Notes under the pieces: model-generated
The model's input: the letters and a program-made list of their open reading frames with translations, nothing else
What the model was told of the DNA's origin: nothing
Databases searched by the model: none
Shown: positions 38,404-47,482 of the stretch, one piece after another
How positions within the stretch are numbered: position 1 is the first letter of the stretch
Layout: every line of letters starts with the position of its first letter
NCBI RefSeq assembly: GCF_000757425.2
Contig: NZ_JPKR02000001.1
Span: forward strand, 124,001 to 188,000
Origin: Tatumella morbirosei
GTDB taxonomy: Bacteria; Pseudomonadota; Gammaproteobacteria; Enterobacterales; Enterobacteriaceae
Direction of reading: 5' to 3'
Length of the DNA: 64,000 bases
Program-made: the position numbers and the translations under genes

Positions 38404-39481
38404 CCGCAGCCTGTAAAAAGGCGATAAACAGCGGGTGCGGGGCGTCCGGCCGGGACAGTAATTCCGGGTGACCCTGCACCCCCTGCCAGAAGGGCGCCAA
38501 TGCCAGGGCAATGCCTTCGATAATATCGCCACTGGCTGCGGTGATGGTGGCACCAGCCACAGTCAGCGGGCCAGTCAGTGCAGGGTTAAACCGGTAGCGA
38601 TGGTTGTAATGCATCGGATAACTCTCGTCAGCAGTGCTGAACGGAAAAATACCGCAGCGATGCCTGCCATCGTCAAAGCGGATAAAACTGTGCAGCGCAG
38701 CCTCAGGGTCGACCTCCGCCAGTATGGCCTGCCGGCAATCGTCGGACTGGCGGACCAGTGCGGTGGCCATGCTCTGCATGCCGAGGCACAGTCCGAGCAC
38801 CGGCAGCGAAGTGTTCAGGGTCGCCTCTGCAATGCGAATCTGCCCGATAACGGCGGCCATCGATGAACCGCCCGGCAGAATGATGCCGGACAACGGAGCT
38901 AATTCGCTGAGCTCAGACGACAAAATCTCCGGCGGAACAAAGCGGATATCCGGGGACAGGCCCAGAGCATCTGCGGCGTCACCCAATGCGGCAAGTGTCG
39001 CCGGATAGGCCTGACGGTGGTCTTTTTCATGGCCGGCAATGGCGATGGTCAGCGCTGATTCCGCCACTGCGCTCGCAGGCTTTGCATCGTAGCGGCCATA
39101 GCGGTCGGCGGATGCTGAGCAATGCAGAGGCGATTGCGCGCCGTCCAGGCTCAGCTCACCCTGGCGGTAACGGCTATATAGCCGGGGACCGGGCAATGAA
39201 GCAATGAGCGCCTCCTGCGAGGCGGCCAGCACAATCACGGCATCCCGGTCCGGCAGTTGTGCGATATCGGTGACTTCCTGCTGCAAGGTGTTGCTGCGGT
39301 ACAGACCACTGGTCACGCAATACCCGGCCGAAATCACATGCTGATGGCTGTCGGCAAACGGCTGTTCAAACTCCGGGCGCAGGCTCCACAGCGGCAGGTT
39401 TAACTGGTTAGCCCACAGGCTGGCAGTGACGCCAAAGCAGGCCGGGAACGGTGAGTCATCGAGTATGAAGAACGGTAACAC
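38387..39481 (-). CDS. Class I glutamine amidotransferase-domain protein with a novel N-terminal part
   Basis: The start is GTG at 39481 with AGGA upstream, giving 364 residues. A much longer open frame to 39829 runs antisense to the aminotransferase gene and is not used. Residues about 150-360 are a class I amidotransferase domain like that at the end of CTP synthase: SGIILPGGSSMAAVIGQIR, nucleophile Cys in LGLCLGMQSMA, and His-Glu in GVQGHPEL. Residues 1-145 match no domain I recognise (MLPFFILDDSPFPACFGVTA...). It contains no synthetase domain, so ammonia would be used by a partner, or the domain hydrolyses a gamma-glutamyl compound. It is divergent from the aminotransferase gene and antiparallel to the operon. 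Confidence 0.72.
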   Translation of the reverse strand: MLPFFILDDSPFPACFGVTASLWANQLNLPLWSLRPEFEQPFADSHQHVISAGYCVTSGLYRSNTLQQEVTDIAQLPDRDAVIVLAASQEALIASLPGPRLYSRYRQGELSLDGAQSPLHCSASADRYGRYDAKPASAVAESALTIAIAGHEKDHRQAYPATLAALGDAADALGLSPDIRFVPPEILSSELSELAPLSGIILPGGSSMAAVIGQIRIAEATLNTSLPVLGLCLGMQSMATALVRQSDDCRQAILAEVDPEAALHSFIRFDDGRHRCGIFPFSTADESYPMHYNHRYRFNPALTGPLTVAGATITAASGDIIEGIALALAPFWQGVQGHPELLSRPDAPHPLFIAFLQAAVNRQG

Positions 39482-39514
39482 GGCATCTATCCTGCTGTAG
39501 TTTTGGGAGGGTAA

Positions 39515-39541
39515 TTGTATTGTTTGAATCAAATTATACAA
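39515..39541. promoter_or_regulatory. Imperfect 27-base palindrome between divergent genes
   Basis: TTGTATTGTTTGA and TCAAATTATACAA are inverted repeats agreeing at 11 of 13 positions around a central A. The site lies in the 69-base gap between the amidotransferase and aminotransferase genes, 9 bases before the latter. It shares ATTGTAT with the GntR promoter region, so it may be a second site for the same regulator. Confidence 0.55.
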
Positions 39542-39550
39542 AGAGGATTT

Positions 39551-40759
39551 ATGAATACTCATCAGACCGCGCGGAGAATGCAACGGGTTCGTCCTTCTCC
39601 CACCGCCACTATTTCCGACCAGGTCAGGAGTCTGGAGGCCGAAGGCCTGCCAGTGATCAATCTGGGCGAAGGGGAGCTGGATTTTGCCACGCCGCCAGCC
39701 ATCAGTTATGCCGGTATTGAGGCAATTATCAGCCATCAGACCAAATATACCGCCGTGGCCGGTACCGCCGTGCTGAAACAGGCGATTGCGGCTAAATTTC
39801 TCCGCGATAACCAGCTGAATTACCGCCACTCACAGATCATTGCCGGTAGCGGAGCTAAGCAGCTTATTTTTAATGCGCTGCTGGCCACCGTCGATGCGGG
39901 ACAGCAGGTGATTATTCCGGCCCCTTACTGGGTATCCTATCCCGATATGGTCACGCTGGCGGAAGGTGAGCCGGTGATTGTGCCCTGTGAAGAACAGCAT
40001 GGCTGGAAGCTACAGCCGGAAACGCTGAAAGCGGCACTGACTCCGCAGACCCGCTGGATCATCCTTAATTCGCCGGGCAACCCAACCGGAGCGGTATACA
40101 CCGCAACAGAGTTACAGGCGCTGGCGGCGGTACTGGCTGATTATCCGCAGGTGTTGATTATGGCAGATGATATTTATGAGCCATTACGTTATGACGGCAT
40201 TGCGTTTTATACCTTTGCCCAGGTAGCACCGGAGCTGGCGGACAGAACACTGACGGTCAACGGTGTTTCAAAAAGCCATGCCATGACCGGCTGGCGACTC
40301 GGCTATGCCGCCGGGCCGGAATGGCTGATTGCTGCCATGCAGACGCTGCAATCGCAGAGTACTTCTAATCCGTCATCGATATCACAGGCCGCGGCGGTGG
40401 TGGCACTTAACCAGCCCGCGGATTTTCTGCCGGGCTGGTTAAATGTTCTGGATAAACACCGCCAGCGGGTACTGCAACTGGCCAGTGATACCGATGGGCT
40501 GTCGGCCAGTGCGCCGCAGGGGGCATTTTATCTGTTCGTCAATTGCCGTGAATTGCTGGGCCGCCGTACCCCACAGGGTGAGGTGATCTCTGATGATCTG
40601 GCGCTGGCGAGCTGGCTGCTGTCTGAGGCTCAGGTCGCCGTGATCCACGGTTCGGCGTTCGGTACCCCGGGTTATCTGCGAATTGCTTATGCGGTGGACA
40701 GCACAGTGCTGGAAACGGCCTGCCAGCGGTTGTCACAGGCGATTTCGCGACTGAGCTAA
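39551..40759 (+). CDS. Class I/II PLP-dependent aminotransferase
   Basis: This 402-residue fold-type I aminotransferase has the PLP lysine in VNGVSKSHAMTGWRLGYAAGP. The PLP-binding segments are NSPGNPTGAVY (Asn), IMADDIYEPLRYDG (Asp and Tyr), and the final substrate Arg in GYLRIAYA. It resembles aspartate/aromatic aminotransferases of the prokaryotic I-alpha/gamma group. The start follows AAGAGGA. It is separated from the main operon by the convergent amidotransferase gene but shares the palindrome upstream. Probable last step: removal of the amino group from the liberated amino acid. Confidence 0.9.
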   Translation: MNTHQTARRMQRVRPSPTATISDQVRSLEAEGLPVINLGEGELDFATPPAISYAGIEAIISHQTKYTAVAGTAVLKQAIAAKFLRDNQLNYRHSQIIAGSGAKQLIFNALLATVDAGQQVIIPAPYWVSYPDMVTLAEGEPVIVPCEEQHGWKLQPETLKAALTPQTRWIILNSPGNPTGAVYTATELQALAAVLADYPQVLIMADDIYEPLRYDGIAFYTFAQVAPELADRTLTVNGVSKSHAMTGWRLGYAAGPEWLIAAMQTLQSQSTSNPSSISQAAAVVALNQPADFLPGWLNVLDKHRQRVLQLASDTDGLSASAPQGAFYLFVNCRELLGRRTPQGEVISDDLALASWLLSEAQVAVIHGSAFGTPGYLRIAYAVDSTVLETACQRLSQAISRLS

Positions 40760-40779
40760 GTCTGAGGGCAGGTGATAAA

Positions 40780-40831
40780 CCGGCCGGGGCAGCCGCGCGA
40801 CAGGGCATTGTGGCGCGGCGATTCCGGCCGG
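40780..40831. terminator. Bidirectional terminator between aminotransferase and phzF-like genes
   Basis: CCGGCCGG occurs at 40780-40787 and 40824-40831 and pairs with itself. Inside, CCGCGC pairs with GCGCGG. The double stem fills most of the 82-base gap between the convergent genes. Confidence 0.6.
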
Positions 40832-40841
40832 ACTGAGGTTG

Positions 40842-41699
40842 TTACTCCATCAGCCGTGCCTGGCCGGATACGGCAATCGGGCTGCCTGGCTGTTCGGTGA
40901 TCTTCGCAATAATCCGTGAGCGTATTCCCATATCTTCGCCCTGGATAATCTCTATTTCCCCGTGGTGCGGCCAGCCGATATCGCGCAGATAACCGGCAAA
41001 GGCGGCTGATGCCGCTCCGGTGGCCGGATCTTCGTAGACCCCGCCGTAAGCAAACGGATTACGGGTATGAAAGTGTTGCTCGTCCTCTGCCACCACCAGC
41101 AGAATAGTGACCCAGCCGTTATCCCTCATCAATACTCCGCCTTCTGCCTGCGAATAATGCATCGCGGCTAACTGACTGCGTTGTTTTAGTGTCAGTATCA
41201 GGTGGTCGGCACCGCCGTGGATACGGGCAGGGGGGATTCGCTGATCTAAATCTTCACGGGTATAGCCAAACAGTTGCAGTGCCTGATCCACCAGAGACGG
41301 GTCAACCGGCTGACTGTGGGTCGGCGGGGAAAGCAACGTGGCCTGCCAGTTACCGGATTCATCGGGCTGTGCCGAGACCGGAATGCTGGTCAGGTTGAGC
41401 TGAAACTGGTAATCCCCGGCACCATAACGCCCGGCAATGCCGGTGGTGGTGGCGATAGTGGCGTGACCGCAAAACGGAACTTCAGCTTCCGGTGAAAAAT
41501 AACGTACCCGCCACAGTCTGTGGGTGTCATCGAGCGGTACGGCAAAGGCGGTTTCTGAAAACCCTACATCTGCGGCAATTTTCTGCATCTCTTCATCGGT
41601 AGGGAACTGCGTTCCCACCCAGACTCCCGCCGGGTTACCGCCTTGTCCGGTATCTGAAAACGCCGCAATATGAACCAGTTCTGACGCAGGGTATTGCAT
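40842..41699 (-). CDS. PhzF-family isomerase/epimerase
   Basis: This 285-residue protein has the diaminopimelate-epimerase-like double fold. The N-terminal HIAAFSDTGQGGNPAGVW contains the conserved GGNPAGV. The acid/base glutamate is in VGFSETAFA. VPFCGHATIATT and YEDPATGAASAAFAGYL complete the signature. PhzF relatives isomerise small metabolites and many have unknown substrates. It is convergent with the aminotransferase gene and has no operon partner. Confidence 0.9.
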   Translation of the reverse strand: MQYPASELVHIAAFSDTGQGGNPAGVWVGTQFPTDEEMQKIAADVGFSETAFAVPLDDTHRLWRVRYFSPEAEVPFCGHATIATTTGIAGRYGAGDYQFQLNLTSIPVSAQPDESGNWQATLLSPPTHSQPVDPSLVDQALQLFGYTREDLDQRIPPARIHGGADHLILTLKQRSQLAAMHYSQAEGGVLMRDNGWVTILLVVAEDEQHFHTRNPFAYGGVYEDPATGAASAAFAGYLRDIGWPHHGEIEIIQGEDMGIRSRIIAKITEQPGSPIAVSGQARLME

Positions 41700-42292
41700 A
41701 AGTACTCCGTAAGTTAAGCAACAGGTGGGGTAAGCTTTACCATAACTGATGTTTGCGGAGATAGCATCAAAGGGTCTGGCAGTGAGGGAAAATTTTCTAA
41801 TGCACTGAGCTCGCTGTTGTTTTGGCGAATGATGGCTGGAAAGCGCTATTTAACGGAAATCGCATCCGGAGCAGCGGCGATTGCGCGGGCTCGCTGGTTG
41901 GATGTAACCCCTGAGTCGTGATGCACAGCGCAGAAATAATGGTCTGTGGTTTTAATGAAGGACGCTCTGGTGAACAACTCTCTGCTCATTGCTGTTCATA
42001 GTCTGAGGCTTATTTCGGCAAACAGCCCGGCAAATGACACGCTGCACGAAGTAATGTCAAAGAATGTGGTTGATGAGTGATTGCATTTTTCCTGATTGCC
42101 CGATTGCAAATGACCCGGGCATCGCCAACAAATCATGAGTGAAGAGCACCTGCTAAGTTGACTGGCAGCTTTGAGCGAGAAGCGGAACTCCGCAGTTAAT
42201 CTCACAGCTAAATAGTTGCATTACTCACATTGCGGTGTGTTAATCAATGAAGAGCAGATCAATAAGAACAGAAATAAAAACTCCAAGCATTA
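41700..42292. other. 593-base gap at the left edge of an AT-rich island
   Basis: No convincing gene is present. Composition drifts from chromosome-like to AT-rich towards 42200. Short open frames on the minus strand (for example 41996-42205) have no start signals or recognisable product. No tRNA or inverted repeat marking an insertion site was recognised by eye. Confidence 0.4.
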
Positions 42293-43150
42293 CTACAAGT
42301 CTGACATAAGAGCCAAACACATAATCCGTTCCCAGTGATTCACAAAAGGTGATTTATTTATTATTGTTTGAAATATAAGGTCTTTAGCAGCATTTTTATC
42401 TACGGAGATTGGTAGTACTGAGTTATATAGAGCTAAAAGCACAACTAACCTCGCACCAGCTTCTTTCGAGTATCTTAAAGATAAATCAAAATCGTTAAAA
42501 TGTTTTTCCACTCTTTGTTTATGTGCATTATCCCAATCAGCAGGTGGAGAAACAAAATACTCAATAACTCCAGGTTCATCATTTTTGCCAACCAAGTATC
42601 TAGCCGATATCCACTGCTCATCATAATAACGGCTATCGTCTAAATAGGGATGTAATATCTGTTCTGCTTCATTTCTTGCAAAAGTTTCCCCTTTACCATC
42701 CATATTACAATCTCGACAAGCTGGCACAAGATTAACAGGAAATATAGAAAACTGAGGATAGTGAGCTTTAGGCAAATAATGATCTAAATTTCGAGGGCGC
42801 CCAATCCCACCACAAAATGGGCATTTTTCATTAGCAGCAGTCATCAGGGCATCATAAATAGTTCGAGCAGGTTTTTTCTTCCCAACAACATAATGTCCAT
42901 AAAGCTTAACAAAGTCAGATTTCTTTAACCGACCTACAACAATAGGGTCTTCCTCATCTTTGTTTTGCAGTGGTTGTATTGTATAAAGTTCACCAGTTAA
43001 TGCCGATGCTTGGTATGAAGCTGCCAATGTTTGCAAATCAGTTATTGCTTCATCCACTTTCAGTAACAAGCCCGGATTGCCAGTTATGCCTTCGCGGCAG
43101 CTAGTCAGCATATCGCTATATGTATAAGCAGGTTGTTTAAGTTTCAACAT
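42293..43150 (-). CDS. HNH endonuclease, PtuB-like
   Basis: This 285-residue protein carries an HNH domain at about 105-165: zinc cysteines CPFC and CRDC (about 110, 113, 145, 148), catalytic LDHYLPKAHYPQFSIFPVNL (Asp123-His124), and CN after the second pair. The LDHYLPK..YP.FSI.P.NLVPAC wording is that of the PtuB/retron-associated HNH family. The ATG at 43150 overlaps the ATPase stop by one base (TGATG), so the two proteins are made together. It is a probable effector that cuts DNA or RNA once the ATPase senses a phage. DNA is AT-rich relative to the flanks. Confidence 0.85.
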   Translation of the reverse strand: MLKLKQPAYTYSDMLTSCREGITGNPGLLLKVDEAITDLQTLAASYQASALTGELYTIQPLQNKDEEDPIVVGRLKKSDFVKLYGHYVVGKKKPARTIYDALMTAANEKCPFCGGIGRPRNLDHYLPKAHYPQFSIFPVNLVPACRDCNMDGKGETFARNEAEQILHPYLDDSRYYDEQWISARYLVGKNDEPGVIEYFVSPPADWDNAHKQRVEKHFNDFDLSLRYSKEAGARLVVLLALYNSVLPISVDKNAAKDLIFQTIINKSPFVNHWERIMCLALMSDL

Positions 43151-44667
43151 CACTTAACACTCCGATCTCTATGTGTGACAAGCACTTTCAATAGAGCTCG
43201 GGCTTCAACACCAAGCTGGTTACGATACTCATCGACTATATCCTCATATGTTCCACCTGACATAACTGATTGGACTAATAAATCGTGAAAACCGGATTTG
43301 ACTACTTCAAGACCAAATACTTCTCTTGTTAAGATTCCTACATTCTCACCAAATGTTTCAATGTCTGGCCTGCGAGATTCGGTAGACAATCTTGAACGAT
43401 TGATTTTCCAAACACATCGTTTAGGAACCTCTTGAAGTACCACAGGTGAGTGAGTTGCAATAATAGAAACACCATTTCTATCAAGTAGCAAATCAGACAG
43501 CGCACGAATAAAAGCAGACAGCAACGGTGGATGAAGATGGCTCTCTGGTTCATCAATTAGCACTAACGTTTTTTCTTCCACCGTTGCGACTAAACGTGTA
43601 AGTGTTAATAATACAACCGCATGACCGGAGCTCATTCTTTTTATACGTTTCCGTGCATTACTAACGAGCATCTCACCATTATATCCGGCTAGATTTTTCA
43701 GCTCCATGTTTGCAAAATTTTCATCAGACTCCAAAGTATCAATAGCTTGCAGCCATCTTTCACGCTTAGGAATCTGGCTAAAGCATAGCGTCAAAGCTTG
43801 TAGAAAGTCTTCATGAATATCATTTAGTCCTTTGAGCGACTCTCCTTTTTTTTTCAAACCTATATAGAAGTAGCAAGTTCCCTTTGATGGATCAGGCTGT
43901 TCACTTGGTGGCTCGAATGGATCGAATGCGCTAAATGACACAGAGACTAAACTACTAAAGTAATCATTATCAATCGGATCATTACTCCACCCCTCCAGAT
44001 CATAAAATTTTGCATTCGACGTACCTTTACTGGTAACAGCTTCAATCATTCCGTTTAGAATTGTCGTTTTCCCCACACCATTACGACCTATGATCGCGTG
44101 AATATTGGTGCTTGGTTTTTCTCCTACGTTCACCTTAAATGATAATTCGATATCGGAAATCTTGTCTTGTGCAGGGCGAATGAACTTAAACTCAAAATTA
44201 GTCAGTGGATTCTTTCCCTCAAGCACTCGCGCAAACTGCCCTTTAATAACAGACAAACTAACATACCGAAGTAAAGACGTTTTAAAGACCTCCTCATCCT
44301 TAACAAGATCTATAAGTTCTGGCGCATAAGCTATATCTTTGAGCGCCTCAAGTAATGAAACTTTGACGGATTCTGGTAAATTCGAAATTTTCTGATAATA
44401 GTCGACATCCTGACCAACGGAAAAATATCCTTCTGAGAGAATTCTAAACTTACTCCCTAACGTGGAGTAAGTTGATTTTTCAGTAGTTTGTCCTTGAAAG
44501 CCAATCTTGACATTCCCAATATCATGCCGTTCACCTTTCTGATCAAACAGATACATGTAAAACATTGTAATGAAGGAAAAGTCATTCCAACGATCCACAT
44601 GCAGGTAAGCCGTACTAATGCCTACGGTAGGAATACGTTGCTCTCGGGGTACAATAATGATTTCCAT
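43150..44667 (-). CDS. AAA/SMC-like ATPase, PtuA-like
   Basis: This 505-residue ATPase has Walker A GRNGVGKTT at about 194-202. A signature-like KRMSSGHAVVLLTLTRLV is near 345, Walker B LVLIDEPESHLHPPLL near 370, and the switch His in IIATHSPVVLQEV. The class is OLD/PtuA-like without a visible TOPRIM domain. Residues 1-180 before Walker A form an unusually long extension (begins MEIIIVPREQRIPTVG). Paired with the HNH gene it resembles the Septu anti-phage system. There is no reverse transcriptase or retron RNA upstream. The promoter should lie in the AT-rich 44668-44800 stretch. Confidence 0.82.
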   Translation of the reverse strand: MEIIIVPREQRIPTVGISTAYLHVDRWNDFSFITMFYMYLFDQKGERHDIGNVKIGFQGQTTEKSTYSTLGSKFRILSEGYFSVGQDVDYYQKISNLPESVKVSLLEALKDIAYAPELIDLVKDEEVFKTSLLRYVSLSVIKGQFARVLEGKNPLTNFEFKFIRPAQDKISDIELSFKVNVGEKPSTNIHAIIGRNGVGKTTILNGMIEAVTSKGTSNAKFYDLEGWSNDPIDNDYFSSLVSVSFSAFDPFEPPSEQPDPSKGTCYFYIGLKKKGESLKGLNDIHEDFLQALTLCFSQIPKRERWLQAIDTLESDENFANMELKNLAGYNGEMLVSNARKRIKRMSSGHAVVLLTLTRLVATVEEKTLVLIDEPESHLHPPLLSAFIRALSDLLLDRNGVSIIATHSPVVLQEVPKRCVWKINRSRLSTESRRPDIETFGENVGILTREVFGLEVVKSGFHDLLVQSVMSGGTYEDIVDEYRNQLGVEARALLKVLVTHRDRSVK

Positions 44668-44937
44668 ATGATTTCCGAAAACCTTTTTTGTTTAGACTCA
44701 CCTAATTATATCAAAAACAATAACAGATGTGTAAATATATTCTGCGAGAAACTTAAATATACAAGAAAACTCAAAAATTATTTTTTCGGTTACGCTAATA
44801 ATTAAAGGAAGTGTCGTCAGGAGTTCTAATTATTAGTTGAAATAATTTACATATGATACGCAGTCAGACTTTTGAAATAATAAGATTCTAGCAAAGGCAG
44901 CTCCCGCCACAAAGCGGACGATCGGTATGCATTCCCA
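44668..44937. other. AT-rich gap upstream of the ATPase gene
   Basis: This 270-base gap is strongly AT-rich and should contain the promoter of the ATPase-HNH pair on the minus strand. TATA-like stretches (for example near 44705-44715) are plentiful, so no single promoter can be fixed. No coding sequence is seen. Homology to repeat copy A begins at about 44900. Confidence 0.4.
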
Positions 44938-45542
44938 CTACGATTCAGGGCACTGAAGGGTAAGTTCATAAACTACGCATGGCTCATCGTAATGCTGTTC
45001 TATTGCTTTATAAGTCATGCCTAAACGCTGCATCACTCGCTGAGAGGGGATATTTTCCGGGTCGGCAACAGCCACTAAATAATTTGCGCCTACGTGCTCC
45101 GCCGCAAAATCAATAATCGCTTTAGCCGCTTCCGTTGCATAGCCTTTGCCATTATGTTCCGGAATAAGCCGCCAGCCAATCTCCAGGGGTGCGCCCTCAA
45201 TGTTTGCCAGGTATTGGAGGCATGCTGCTCCAACAACCGCTCCGGAGGACTTCTCTTTAATCGCCCACCACGAAAAGCCATATTTATGCCATCGGGCCTG
45301 AACAGTTTTTATACTTCCCCGGGTCTCTTCTGCTGTTTTAACAATACCTTTGCTGATATACCTCATTACGCTGGGATTGTTATCCATCACCCTTAAGCCT
45401 TCGTAGTGTGAGTCATTATAGGGTTCAAGACTTAAACGCGTAGTCTCTAAATTCATCTGAAAATCCTCTTACCTGGAAACAATTTACCTGGAAACAATGC
45501 TTTCGTTGAACTTATCCACATAAATCAACATATCAAGATATA
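44900..45542. repeat. Dispersed duplicate, copy B (contains a GNAT gene)
   Basis: This matches 28014-28640 in the same orientation, including flanks on both sides of the acetyltransferase gene. It differs by scattered substitutions and by an internal tandem copy of TTACCTGGAAACAA just upstream of the gene (about 45469-45496). It forms the right border of the AT-rich Septu-like island. Confidence 0.65.
44938..45456 (-). CDS. GNAT acetyltransferase, RimJ/RimL-like (copy B)
   Basis: This 172-residue GNAT protein is paralogous to the gene at 28059-28571. The start MNLETTRL, acetyl-CoA loop IPEHNGKGYATEA and last helix NIPSQRVMQRLGMTYKAIEQ are shared. The C-terminus is two residues longer (CPES). 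Differences cluster in residues 27-55 and at the end. Both copies look intact, so both may be functional, perhaps with different targets. Confidence 0.88.
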   Translation of the reverse strand: MNLETTRLSLEPYNDSHYEGLRVMDNNPSVMRYISKGIVKTAEETRGSIKTVQARWHKYGFSWWAIKEKSSGAVVGAACLQYLANIEGAPLEIGWRLIPEHNGKGYATEAAKAIIDFAAEHVGANYLVAVADPENIPSQRVMQRLGMTYKAIEQHYDEPCVVYELTLQCPES

Positions 45543-45793
45543 CGATGTGTCAGATCATGACACTAAACCGCTATGTGTTACTGACCCAGTGTAAATCCGA
45601 CCAGAATCTAAAAAGAGTCGGGAAGCGGGACAGTTCTCGTACTGCTGTGGCGGATCTACCGGAAGTATCAGGTACTCTGCAATGTCGTCTCCTGGTTATC
45701 CTTCGCCAGAGACCGGTTTTCGGTGCTGTTTCAAAGAAATTCCGGCCGGAACCGGCTATGCTGCGGGTTTTATGATGGCCTGGGTCACCCGCA
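45543..45793 (+). other. Leader region upstream of btsS
   Basis: This gap lies between the right end of the GNAT duplicate and the btsS start. Composition returns to chromosome-like. A small open frame (45545-45775) has no ribosome site or recognisable product. The btsS promoter is expected here, but no clear hexamers were fixed. Confidence 0.35.
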
Positions 45794-47482
45794 ATGTATG
45801 ATTTTCGCTTAGTGTTGCAGTTGCTGCAGCAGATGTGTGTGTTTCTGGTGATTGCCTGGCTGATGAGTAAGACGCGGTTGTTTATTCCGTTGATGCAGGT
45901 GACGGTCAGGCTCCCCCATAAGCTGCTGTGTTACATCACTTTTTCGGTGTTCTGTATTCTTGGCAGCTATTTCGGGCTGCATATTGACGATTCGATTGCC
46001 AATACCCGCGCGATTGGGGCGGTGATGGGCGGTTTGCTGGGCGGGCCGGCGGTGGGCGGTCTGGTCGGGCTCACCGGCGGATTACACCGCTATTCGCTGG
46101 GCGGTATCACCGCCTTCAGTTGTATGCTGTCGACCATTGCCGAGGGGCTGTTGGGAGGTATCGCCCACAGCCTGCTGTTGCGGCGGGGCCGTGCCGATAA
46201 GATCTTTAGTCCACTGACGGCCGGGGCTGTCACTTTACTGGCCGAAGCCCTACAGATGGTGATTATTCTGTTGATTGCGAGGCCCTATCCTGAAGCCAGC
46301 CGTCTGGTGAGCCATATTGCGGCCCCGATGATTATTACCAATACCCTGGGCGCGGCGCTGTTTATGCGGATTCTGCTGGATAAACGGGAAATGTTCGCCC
46401 GCTATACCTCGGCGTTTTCGGCCACCGCATTACGGGTGGCGGCCGCCACCGAGGGCATATTGCGCCAGGGGTTTAATCAGGAAAACAGCCTGAAGGTGGC
46501 TCAGGTGCTGCACCGCGAGCTGGATATCGGCGCGGTGGCGATTACGGACTGTCATAAACTGCTGGCGTTTACCGGCATTGGTGATGATCACCATATTGCT
46601 GGTAAACCGGTCTCTTCCCACTATACCCGGCGGGCGATAGACAGCGGAGAAGTGGTCTATGCTGACGGGAATGAAGTGCCATACTGCTGTTCGGTTAATC
46701 CGGCCTGTAAGCTGGGGTCCACGCTGGTGATCCCCTTGCATGGTGAAAATCAGCGGGTGATTGGCACTATTAAGTTGTATGAGGCGAAGAACCGGTTGTT
46801 CAGTTCGATTAACCGGACCCTGGGTGAGGGGATTGCTCGTCTGCTGTCAGCACAAATTCTGGCAGGGCAATATGAACGGCAAAAAGCCCTGCTGGCACAG
46901 TCTGAAATAAAACTGCTGCATGCTCAGGTGAACCCCCATTTTCTGTTTAATGCACTGAATACACTGCAGGCCGTAATCCGTAATGACAGCCAGCGTGCCG
47001 GGCAGTTGGTGCAGTATCTGTCCACTTTTTTTCGCAAAAATCTCAAGCGTTCTTCTGAGATGGCTACGCTGGAAGATGAACTGGAACATGTAAACGCCTA
47101 TCTGCAAATAGAACAGGCACGATTTCAGCCACGGCTGAAGGTGGACTTACAGATCCCTGAGGCTCTGCGACATTACCGGCTGCCGGCATTTACTCTGCAG
47201 CCGCTGGTGGAAAATGCTATCAAACACGGGACTTCGCAGTTACTCGGGACAGGTGAAATTACGATATCTGCCTGTCAGCACCAGCAATATCTGGAGGTTT
47301 CGGTGCAGGATAATGCAGGGCTGTTTGTGCCACTGACCGGTAAAGGACAAGGAATGGGAATGAGCCTGGTGGACCGACGCTTACGGGCGCGCTTTGGAGA
47401 CGATTGCGGGCTGAATGTTGATTATCACACCGACCACTATACGCGGGTGATTATCCGGCTACCCACGGAGGAGCAAAGTTAA
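45794..47482 (+). CDS. btsS: Pyruvate-sensing histidine kinase BtsS (YehU)
   Basis: This 562-residue LytS-type sensor kinase has the 5TM_5TMR_LYT membrane domain at about 1-195 ([22 protein letters not shown]). A GAF-like region follows at about 210-350, with Cys-rich [16 protein letters not shown]. The kinase part has the phospho-acceptor motif [19 protein letters not shown] and the ATP lid [24 protein letters not shown]. In E. coli BtsS detects external pyruvate and signals to BtsR. The start codon overlaps nothing upstream, and the stop overlaps the btsR start by one base (TAATG). Confidence 0.94.
   Translation: MYDFRLVLQLLQQMCVFLVIAWLMSKTRLFIPLMQVTVRLPHKLLCYITFSVFCILGSYFGLHIDDSIANTRAIGAVMGGLLGGPAVGGLVGLTGGLHRYSLGGITAFSCMLSTIAEGLLGGIAHSLLLRRGRADKIFSPLTAGAVTLLAEALQMVIILLIARPYPEASRLVSHIAAPMIITNTLGAALFMRILLDKREMFARYTSAFSATALRVAAATEGILRQGFNQENSLKVAQVLHRELDIGAVAITDCHKLLAFTGIGDDHHIAGKPVSSHYTRRAIDSGEVVYADGNEVPYCCSVNPACKLGSTLVIPLHGENQRVIGTIKLYEAKNRLFSSINRTLGEGIARLLSAQILAGQYERQKALLAQSEIKLLHAQVNPHFLFNALNTLQAVIRNDSQRAGQLVQYLSTFFRKNLKRSSEMATLEDELEHVNAYLQIEQARFQPRLKVDLQIPEALRHYRLPAFTLQPLVENAIKHGTSQLLGTGEITISACQHQQYLEVSVQDNAGLFVPLTGKGQGMGMSLVDRRLRARFGDDCGLNVDYHTDHYTRVIIRLPTEEQS

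Noticed and set aside
39482-39829. N-terminal extension of the amidotransferase frame
   Set aside because: It runs antisense through the start of the aminotransferase gene and the palindrome between them. A GTG at 39481 with AGGA upstream is a better start.
44668-44937. Retron RNA or reverse transcriptase upstream of the PtuA-like ATPase
   Set aside because: PtuAB genes occur in some retrons, so this was looked for. No reverse transcriptase gene or clear msr-msd fold is present in the gap.
45545-45775. 76-residue plus-strand frame upstream of btsS
   Set aside because: No ribosome site, odd composition and no recognisable product; it is probably leader sequence.
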